A stretch of DNA of 17,483 nucleotides from Gonium pectorale (lineage: Eukaryota > Chlorophyta > Chlorophyceae > Chlamydomonadales > Volvocaceae): positions 221,850 to 239,332 of the forward strand of contig LSYV01000044.1 of NCBI GenBank assembly GCA_001584585.1. Direction: 5' to 3'. This document shows positions 11,601-17,483 of this stretch, one piece after another; within the stretch, counting starts at the first letter, position 1, and each line of letters begins with the position of its first letter. Position numbers and translations under genes: made by a program. The notes beneath the pieces are model-generated. The model did no database searches, was not told where the DNA came from, and saw only the letters and a list, made by a program, of their open reading frames with translations.

Positions 11601-13380
11601 GAGGAGCGACATTCCCACTCCGATCGGAGACACAGCACCGTCTGCGTGAAAGGGGGGAGTGCGTGGAGGTCGCAAGCGGCGTGTTGAGACAGTTTGAGGA
11701 GCGAACGTGCGACCCAGCAAGAAGCCAGCAGCGCGGGCGGGTGGGCGAGCGTGCGCAAGGTGCAGGACTTAGTGGTCAGGACAGGAGAGGGTGGACGGAA
11801 AGTGGGGTGTACGGAAACACACAGCCGGGCTGACGTGGCGGGCGGGCGGACCGGTACGACATCCTGCAGCATACAAACAGGACGGTGTTGCAGAGCACAC
11901 AGGCCCGTTGTGCATGTACGGCAGAGTATGTCACGATCCGACCGATACCCGGTGCGCTTACCCCAGAAGGAGTACTTGTAGGCATTTATGAGGTTCCCTT
12001 GCAGTGGGAGTGGGACAAAGGACACGTAAGAGTCAGCACTCCGTCCCCAGCCGCCTCAGTACCCAACTCGATGCTTCCGCGTCTTAAAGTTGTACGCGTT
12101 TGATCGCACTAGTGCACATTAGGGGCGTATACGATCACAACAACCTTCGTCCGGATACACGCGGCGAGGCTGGCACGGTTGCGCGGGCCTACAGCAGCAG
12201 TCACACGCGGCGTGCGCCGCGACCCCCGCTTGAGCATGCACACGGTCGCCCCATGTAACCTTGCTGTCCTACCTAGTGAGGACGCGGTATCAAGGCCCTG
12301 GCTCAGCAGCGCGAATGACACCACGAAGTAGGGCAGCGTTCGGTTGCAGATGAAGAAGGCGCGGTAGTCGCCCTGCTTGACCGTCACGACCGCAATCGCG
12401 ATGCCCATGATCGCCCACGACACGCTCACCAGCGCGACGGGCAGGCCAAAGCCCAACGCAACGCCCGACTTGTCGAACGGCGCCGGGCATGGTATGCCAC
12501 ACACGAACTTTTGGCAGCATCCTGCTCGCGAGCGAGGGTAGGTGTATCGGCCTTATGTACACGCTCTTATCGCAGCACGCAGCCATTTTCCTTGTAGCCC
12601 TCACCCGCCGCTGCCTCCACCTCCTCCTTCAGGAAATCATGCGTGAAGACACCAGGCGCAACCTGCCAGCAAAATGCAGCGTCGGCTTATGAAAGCTCAC
12701 GTGGGCGCCTGTGTTCCACACCTCGAAGTTTCTCTCGGTGCAATAACTCATTCATAGTTCTGAATGACTATGACGTTATATAAATTCATTGTGGATGAAG
12801 TTGCAGATAGTTTGTTTGCCACCTCCGCAGTTTGTCCGTTGATGAAACCAGCAAGGTCTGAGCAATAATAGATAAGCCTGAAATTGATTTACCACTTATA
12901 TAAGTTAGTCAACAAGTCACTAACAGCCAGACAAGGTCGCAGGCGGTAATGCAGCGTTGCTAATTCACTAGCTGCATGCGTACTCAATGTATTTGGATGT
13001 ATCATTTGCTGGAGCCGGTATAGCACAAACGCAAGAATTCTGTAGACGTACGAAGCCGTAGCCTGGAGTTCCGCAGCTGCAGTGATACTCAACCCTGCAA
13101 AAAAGACAAAAATGTGAAGAGAGGGAGCCCGCCTCTAGGGACATGTACACCCGAAGGGCGGGCGGGCGGGTACGAAGCAAGGCAGGTGAACGTCCTTTTT
13201 GCCCCTCCCGCCCCTCACACAACGACGGGCCGTGACCGGCTTATGAGCTTACCCGGTTTGTCGTCTCTGGGCGTCGTTGAGCTGTGGAGCTGCGCGTCAA
13301 CGTCCACACCATGTATCAGCCTCCCCTGACGCAAGGCCCAGTGCCGTCAGGACCGGACGGGCGGCGACGGTGAGCGCCAT
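5660..13380 (-). CDS. Sodium:solute symporter (SSS/SLC5 family), multi-exon gene
   Basis: SSS proteins are membrane carriers that couple Na+ entry to uptake of a sugar, amino acid, urea or similar solute. Exons on the minus strand: 12662-12605, 12521-12273, 11997-11962, 11641-11598, 11275-11137, 10781-10525, 10094-9876, 9707-9462, 8918-8802, 8417-8213, 7580-7438, 7155-7089, 6881-6754 and 6268-5660. Each has GT/AG ends and all join in phase. With two proposed leader exons (13380-13310, 13094-13052) the product is 876 residues. Numbered on that model, the first membrane helix is about 79-103. LPYFVVSFALLSQGLDTASS corresponds to the first core helix. RMGLLTLPDLFRRKYG is the usual 'G--T-PE-L--R-G' loop. 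Residues 245-261 (YTASGGLYSVALTDVPQ) are the SSS signature. VSTADGAIL at 472-480 retains the Ser473-Thr474 pair that, in PutP-type carriers, helps form the Na2 site. Extracellular loops contain several cysteines. Residues 675-876 form a hydrophilic, acidic tail. Substrate unknown; a DUR3-like urea carrier is possible but unproven. A tandem paralogue lies upstream. Confidence 0.92.
5941..5998 (-). repeat. Degenerate repeat encoding Asp-Pro/Asp-Leu tract in the symporter tail
   Basis: CCGGATCCGGGT- and CCAGGT-type units encode an acidic stretch of alternating Asp-Pro followed by Asp-Leu (DPDPDPDPEAGELDLDLEL) on the coding strand, in the C-terminal tail of the symporter. The upstream paralogue has an Asp-Pro tract in its own tail, made from a different hexamer. 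Confidence 0.75.
7882..7934. repeat. (TG)n microsatellite in the symporter intron between exons 8213 and 7580
   Basis: A CG run followed by an interrupted TG run on the plus strand, CA-rich on the transcribed strand. It is intronic and about 300 bases upstream (in gene direction) of the 7580 acceptor. Confidence 0.85.
8763..8801. repeat. (CA)n microsatellite abutting a symporter 5' splice site
   Basis: A CA run with CG interruptions on the plus strand. On the transcribed strand it is a GT-rich run beginning exactly at the donor that follows exon 8918-8802 (AAG|GTGTGCG). The splice donor is therefore the first of many GT dinucleotides. Confidence 0.85.
11282..11315. repeat. G-rich (GGGGA)n tract next to a symporter 3' splice site
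   Basis: A G-rich tract with A every four to six bases on the plus strand. On the transcribed strand it is the C/T-rich polypyrimidine tract directly before the acceptor of exon 11275-11137. Confidence 0.7.
12720..13051. other. AT-rich island with two TATA-like sites, inside the proposed second symporter intron
   Basis: Base composition drops sharply relative to the rest of the window. It contains a perfect 12-base palindrome, ACTTATATAAGT (12894-12905), and a second TATATAA-type site at 12776-12783. If the leader exons at 13380 and 13094 are wrong, this island is the most likely core promoter of the symporter. Otherwise it is unusual intron sequence or a fragment of a mobile element. No coding frame with family similarity was seen beyond the Cys-rich segment ending at 12968. 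Confidence 0.5.
13052..13380 (-). CDS. Proposed first two exons of the SSS symporter: signal-like leader and Cys-rich segment
   Basis: The exon at 12662 has no in-frame ATG before an upstream stop, so the start must lie further upstream. Exon 13380-13310 opens with an ATG and reads MALTVAARPVLTALGLASGE, a short signal-peptide-like stretch, ending in phase 2 at a GTGTGG donor. Exon 13094-13052 follows a strong pyrimidine tract plus GCAG and reads VEYHCSCGTPGYGF, ending in phase 0 at GTACGT. Joined to the 12662 exon it continues VAPGVFTHDFLKEEV and then CCQKFVCGIPCPAPF. All three phases agree. The C-x-C...GYGF pattern followed by more cysteines suggests a small disulphide-rich extracellular N-terminus. 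Without splicing, the second frame runs on to a TAG at 12968-12970. A different first exon is possible. Confidence 0.45.
13118..13256. repeat. Diverged direct repeat, copy 1
   Basis: Shares order and spacing of blocks with 13411-13541. These are a GAGGGAG(C/T)CCGCCTCTA start, CCGAAGG, a GGGCGGGCG-type block, AGCAAG, and a final ACCGGCT...AGCTTACC block. Both copies are preceded on the left by an A-rich stretch near a CCTGCA word. In the proposed symporter model this copy lies in the first intron. Confidence 0.65.
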
Positions 13381-13410
13381 TGAGTGCGGTCAAAAAGAGA
13401 AACCTGCACA

Positions 13411-13541
13411 GAAAGAGGGAGTCCGCCTCTACGGCCATACACGCCCGAAGGCGCGACGTTTCCAATAGGGCGGGCGCGTACAGAGCAAGACGTGTGACGG
13501 TCGTCCCGCCCCCCAAAGGACCGGCTAACCAGCTTACCGGT
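13411..13541. repeat. Diverged direct repeat, copy 2
   Basis: Second copy of the 13118-13256 unit, about 290 bases away in the same orientation. In the proposed model it lies just upstream of the symporter start codon (13380), so it would be in the 5' flank. Confidence 0.65.
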
Positions 13542-13974
13542 GCGGTGGGCCACACTCCACTGATACTGCGCTTGTGCGCTTATCCAGGTCGATCATGTTT
13601 TAGTCCATCGAGCCCAGCACAAGCAGCAGAAGGACGGTATGCTGAGAAGAGATGGCACGTGCCGCGGCCCTTTTAACAGCGGGACATCGAGAGTGCCGCG
13701 GGAAGCAAGCAGCAGCACCCAGCACGCCCGTCTCTAACTTCCGGTCCTGCGCGAGCATCGTGGATAACCCCCTCGCGCTAAGAGCCACAACCGACGGCCA
13801 ATCCGGCCAGTATAGGCGTCCTGCCCGCATGCCCGTACACCCTACCAGCCAGAACACGCCGTGGTAGCCCCGTGCCCGGGGTCCCCACGTCCCCTGCTGC
13901 GTGCTCTGCTTCAGATTAGAATCGCTGGTGGGCGGAAGCGTATAGCGAATTAAGCATGACTTACGAGGTGAAGC

Positions 13975-14210
13975 GACACCTTACATGAAGGAAGTAATCA
14001 ACTGAATGGTGGTAGTGATAATTACCGGTTGTTGAGCCGCGTGGGCGTTGTCGTATCCAAGCTGCCAGCCATGCAGGTTGTAGCGGCTTCCCAGTGTCTA
14101 ACAACCGGCAATAGGAAACATCCAGGAGAGTGCACTTCTACCAGTGACTCAAAACGTCATAACCGTGCTAATGCCCATGGTTCCTACAGCACTGCAAATG
14201 CTGTACCACA
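13975..14210 (-). repeat. Possible 3' LTR start of a decayed Ty3/gypsy-type retrotransposon
   Basis: Read on the minus strand, a purine tract AAGAGGGGGAGAGT (14224-14211) is followed directly by TGTGGTACAG starting at 14210. This is the arrangement expected of a polypurine tract and a 3' LTR beginning with TG. A TGTAA poly(A)-type word lies at 13985-13981 on the same strand. It sits in element order downstream of the integrase-like fragment at 14484-14700. The far end of the LTR was not resolved, and no second copy is present for comparison. Confidence 0.35.
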
Positions 14211-14483
14211 ACTCTCCCCCTCTTAAACTAAGACCCTCCCTCGAACGAGAACTCGCCCCCACAGCGTCGAGCTCAGCGTGCAAGTCAGGGCAAAAGCTAC
14301 TGCGAGGTTCCCAGCTGTTGCTTCGACGTTAAACCTTTCCACTTGACAAACCACTCCTTATGAACACGAGCGCCATCAAGACGGCGCCGATATTCACCAA
14401 TGCGTTCAACAGCAAACAGAGACGCTGCTTAAAGCGCAGGAACAACAGGAGGGCTTAGCGCCGGCGCCTCAGAACGCCAAGGT

Positions 14484-14700
14484 TTAACCAGCGAGACGTG
14501 AAACGTGTTTGTGTATCCGGTACGAATCAGGCAGAGTTAGCCGTACAACAGCATCATTCTGCGTCACCACCGTCTTAACCACAGAAAACGGACCAATCCA
14601 ACGTGGCATCAGCTTGCGAGCGCTATACCACATTCAAGGAGAGAGCGACCCAGGCACACCACGCGGCTACCATGTGTCTTCCATTCCGAAAAGAAGACAG
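14484..14700 (-). pseudogene. Ty3/gypsy-type retrotransposon pol relic, integrase C-terminal end
   Basis: The frame from 14633 to the stop at 14484-14486 contains KLMPRWIGPF followed by a spaced -V-LTLPDS-RIH--VSRL pattern. This is the well-known GPF/Y-type C-terminal module of Ty3/gypsy integrases ('KL-PR--GPF-V ... LP-----H-VFHVS-L'). Upstream of 14633 the frame is broken by stops (for example 14634-14636), so the copy is decayed. Reverse transcriptase, RNase H and the integrase catalytic core were not found further right. Only the 3' end of an old insertion is therefore present, or the rest has decayed beyond recognition by eye. Confidence 0.65.
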
Positions 14701-16663
14701 TTCCACCAAACCCGGAAGCCCGACCTATGCCGACTTACTGCACACCTGCCGCCGCCGACGTTGCTGCTACGAGGCCTCCCATCGCGTCCGCCCGCGAAAA
14801 CCAACTACGACAAACGCAGTTGTTGTCACATACAGCCCAACTGCCTCACTCTCATGGCCAGCGCTCGCGGTCCGCATGCCCCACGCAGCATTCTTCCTCA
14901 GCGACAGCCACTAAGCACATCTGTCTCGCCGCCATCCATGCCGCCTCACCCTCGCTTGGGCCTTTCAGCGCCGTCTCCCTGCGACCTGTTCCGCCCTGCC
15001 CGGCCCCATCCCAACCCGACCCTTCCAGCCCTGTGCCGCGTTCTCCTGTGCTGCTCCGCCCGGCCCCGCAATACCCAGCAAACGCGCGAGCCAGGTGCAA
15101 ACGGTTTGACAGTACGTGCACACACACACACATGACCACTCGGTGGTCGCCGCCGAACCAACATGCCGGGACATCAACCCTTCGACTATCTCTGGAGCTG
15201 GGTCCTACAACGACACCACCACTTTCGCGCTTACGCTCGTCGTATGCGTCGTTCCATTTAAACACATCACCACTGCAGGCCGGTAAAGGCACGCGCGGCC
15301 GGGCCACGAGGTTCAGCCCCCTTGAGGTTCGGCCCTTAGTCCGACACACACAGCCAGGCAGTTGGAAGGCAGTTCTTAACACGTGGCAAGTATGACGGTC
15401 ACCCCACACAGCAGGCGCACGCACTCTGGCGGAAGCCCAAAAGCATCCCCCGGGGACTGAGCGCTCAAAAAATGAAAAGGCCGAGGAAGGCGCCCGCCCG
15501 CTGGCTCGCCCCCTCCAAGCAAGGGTGCGCATGCGGCATGCCACCACCCGTCCGCCCGCCTGCCCGCCCGCGTTGCGCTCCCCGCCTGCCCCACACGCCG
15601 TCCTGCGCGGAGCCGAGCCCCATGCCCACGCAGCCTGCAAGCGGCTCTCTGACGCGGCCCTGCGGCGACGCCGCACAGCAAAGACCGAGTCAAGTCTGTG
15701 CAAGCAACAAGAGCGGCTACGGATTCCAAAGTGACGGCCTGCCATCGGGCGATGGTGCGACGGCGACGCTGCATACGGCGGGAGACCACAGCCGTGCTGC
15801 TGGCGACGCCCTTGCGGTGTCGCGCTCATAAAAGCGCGCATTGGGCACGCCAAGAGCTCAACCAACAACCCAACGCGTAAGAATGCATCAAGCACGTTTG
15901 CGGTGTTGATGACCGAGGCAAGAGCGCAAGACCATCGCCTCGGCCGGCGGCGCAGGGAACAGGAGGGGACCCGGCCCCGATCCTGCGCGCGACTGTGCCA
16001 GCAAGCGCAGGTGCGAGGACGCAGGCATCCGCCCCGCCCCACCCAGCCCGCCGGATCGGCGTGAGCGCCTGACAGCACATCTCTGCTCAGCCACCGGCGT
16101 CACGCACCATGAGGACGTGCCACCGCCATGCAACCTCCCGCCCCTGTACCTCTCTGTCTCTCCCCTCGGGCCAGTGGGCCGTGCGTCCCGGCAGGCCGCA
16201 AGCACCCGCCAGCCGCCGTGCTCACAAGTGCACAACTCGACCGCACGGGCGCCTTCCGCACGCCTGGCCCCCGTCGCATGACACTATTCCGAAAAGGCGG
16301 ACGTGAAATAGCTCGCAGCGAGGCATGGCTGCCCCCCCTTCCGTGCAGCCATGCCGGCAGTCCCATGCTCGCATCGCAGCCTACAGGCGTGAGAATATGC
16401 AGTCTGATATTGCAGAGTTCACGTCGACTGGTTTTATTGCCTGCGGTCCTCGCCAAGCCATGTCCCAGAAGCTACACATCAGCAGGATGACAGCAACACA
16501 ACACCTCCTCCAACAGCCTTCCGCTGCGCACCGTCCCAATCTCATCGTGCCGTACGCTTATGCCGTACGGCCGTCACTGCGATCACAGTTGCCGTACCTT
16601 GTGTCCACGTGCTGCGTAAGATGAGGCAGAGCGTAGAGGCATGCGGCGCTGGGCGCCTATCCG
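14701..16663. other. Intergenic region downstream of the upstream SSS paralogue, no gene recognised
   Basis: Runs from the retroelement relic to the stop codon of the upstream symporter. A 408-codon minus-strand frame (16078-14852) is open here, but its Arg/Cys/Ala/Gly-rich composition and lack of any recognisable motif argue against coding. A short CA run lies at 15119-15133. Three GCCGTAC words cluster at 16549-16597, just past the symporter stop. Part of this stretch must hold the 3' untranslated region of that gene. Confidence 0.55.
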
Positions 16664-17335
16664 TCATACTTTGCCACCCTGGATCCACCGACGCCAGGCA
16701 TAATCCGGATCCGGGCCTGAACCCGTACCTGAGCAACCTCTTGCCTCCGCAACTGCAGCGGCGAGCTTGACGCTCACGACGCCCAACGCGCCGCCGAATC
16801 TTGACTCAGCTGCACCTCCTGCTGAGCCGCCCATCGCAGCCGCTGCCGCCCCGCCGTCCCCGCCGCCGTCACCTCCACGCGCATCATGCGTCCCCCCGAC
16901 CCCCGCACACACCGTCGCAGCCGCCGCCCCTGCTACTGGCGGCCTGGCTCCGTGGCCCGTCCGGATGCTGGCTGCGCCTGCGCTGCCTGTGCTGCCTGCG
17001 CTGCCTGCGCTGCTGCTACCGCTACCTTGCAACCGGTCGACAGCCGCCGGCGGGCTGCTGCCACCGGCCGCCAGGACCATGTCCGAATCCATGTCCACAA
17101 CCAACACCTCCGCCCCCTGCTCTGGATCTGGATCTGGATCTGGATCTGCCTCCAACTCCTCGCCGTCGTCGTCCAGCTTGAAGTCGCTGGCGTCCTCCTC
17201 GGGGACGGAGGGCATCATGGCGGCTGCCCCGCGGCGGAAGTACGGCTTGGTCTCGGAGGTGGGGGCGGCGAACAGCCGCTTGGCGTGGACCGAAATGTCC
17301 TCCGACAGGTACAGTGGGGAGGCCTGGCGCCAGGC
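16664..17335 (-). CDS. Last exon of an upstream tandem SSS symporter paralogue (rest beyond window)
   Basis: The exon opens after an ACCCGCAG acceptor (17336-17343) and reads AWRQASPLYLSEDISVHAKR, then TSETKPYFRR and MMPSVPEEDAS. The last exon of the downstream symporter opens the same way (AWRQASPLYLSDEPSVHAGK, ETRPYFRR, MMPSVPEEDGS) at the same intron phase. It encodes 223 residues and ends at a TGA at 16666-16664. The remainder is a hydrophilic, probably cytosolic, tail with an Asp-Pro run and long Gly/Ala/Ser-rich segments. Transport helices must be in exons to the right of the window. That this is an SSS gene is inferred entirely from the match to the downstream gene. Confidence 0.88.
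   Translation of the reverse strand, partial: AWRQASPLYLSEDISVHAKRLFAAPTSETKPYFRRGAAAMMPSVPEEDASDFKLDDDGEELEADPDPDPDPEQGAEVLVVDMDSDMVLAAGGSSPPAAVDRLQGSGSSSAGSAGSTGSAGAASIRTGHGARPPVAGAAAATVCAGVGGTHDARGGDGGGDGGAAAAAMGGSAGGAAESRFGGALGVVSVKLAAAVAEARGCSGTGSGPDPDYAWRRWIQGGKV
17121..17149 (-). repeat. (GGATCT)n repeat encoding Asp-Pro run in the paralogue tail
   Basis: Four GGATCT hexamers plus edges, giving DPDPDPDP on the coding strand. The corresponding acidic run in the downstream paralogue uses different units, so the tracts probably arose or were remodelled separately. Confidence 0.85.
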
Positions 17336-17483
17336 CTGCGGGTAGGGGGGTTTGTTTGGCAGGACGGGGAGGGGCGGGGCGGGTATGGGGCCCAGGTGTG
17401 AGGCTCTGAATGGGATGGTGAATGATGCGGAGGGCAGCTCAGGGAAGGCCCGGCGCCAGGACAGAGGGGCAGAAAAGAAGGGA
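17336..17483 (-). other. 3' end of the intron before the paralogue's last exon
   Basis: Resembles the matching intron of the downstream gene (6269-6436). Both have a G-rich tract, then GAGGCTCTG, GGGATGGT, TGATGCGG and finally the 18-base word GGCGCCAGGACAGAGGGG (6419-6436 and 17452-17469), in the same order with small spacing changes. This supports descent by duplication of genomic DNA and not by retroposition. Confidence 0.75.

Noticed and set aside
12661..12754. Alternative symporter start MNELLHREKLRG spliced to the 12662 exon
   Set aside because: Phase can be made to fit, but the intron would be under 60 bases and the TATA-like site sits only about 30 bases from the ATG. The 13380/13094 leader exons fit better. 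Kept as the main rival model.
5660..13380. Naming the symporter as a urea carrier (DUR3) or giving a gene symbol
   Set aside because: The SSS signature is clear, but I could not identify substrate-specific residues by eye, so only the family is claimed.
14852..16078. 408-codon open frame on the minus strand
   Set aside because: Composition is Arg/Cys/Gly/Ala-rich with no recognisable domain, and it crosses repeat-like DNA. Long chance frames are common at this GC content. Transcript or conservation data would be needed to revive it.

Overview
The window looks like nuclear DNA of a volvocalean green alga of the Chlamydomonas type. It is GC-rich and has long (TG)n/(CA)n runs. Its genes are broken into many short exons, with GTGAG/GTGCG/GTAAG-type donors and pyrimidine-CAG acceptors, and their proteins carry Ala/Gly/Gln-rich low-complexity inserts. 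No bacterial, organellar, CRISPR, rRNA or tRNA signal was seen. All exon models were made by eye from reading frame, splice signals and exon phase. No alignment or RNA data were used.

All convincing genes lie on the minus strand, so they read from high to low coordinates. (1) 17335-16664 is the last exon of a sodium:solute symporter (SSS/SLC5-type) whose other exons lie beyond the right edge. (2) 16663-13381 is intergenic. It holds the 3' end of a decayed Ty3/gypsy-type retrotransposon (integrase C-terminal region about 14484-14700, polypurine tract, possible LTR) and a pair of diverged direct repeats. (3) 13380-5660 is a complete or nearly complete second SSS symporter gene, with up to 16 exons. 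The 14 exons from 12662 to 5660 join in phase. Two more upstream exons (signal-peptide-like and Cys-rich) also fit in phase but are less certain. (4) About 3 kb (5659-2657) has no recognisable gene. It holds the symporter 3' flank and the 5' flank of the next gene, and is rich in GTAC/GCCGTAC words. (5) 2656 to 397 and onward past the left edge is the N-terminal part of a PUS7/TruD-type tRNA/RNA pseudouridine synthase. Five exons (281 codons) are visible. The catalytic part is outside the window.

The two symporters are tandem paralogues. Their last exons start at the same splice junction with nearly the same residues, the intron before that junction is still recognisably similar, and both tails carry a conserved MMPSVPEED-type motif. 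Beyond that motif the tails have diverged into different acidic Asp-Pro tracts made by short DNA repeats. The pseudouridine synthase is functionally unrelated and is just a neighbour. I found no clearly new multi-gene system. The best leads are the tandem symporter pair with its diverging tails, the microexons and cysteine-rich leader of the symporter, the retroelement relic between the paralogues, and the GTAC-rich intergenic stretch.
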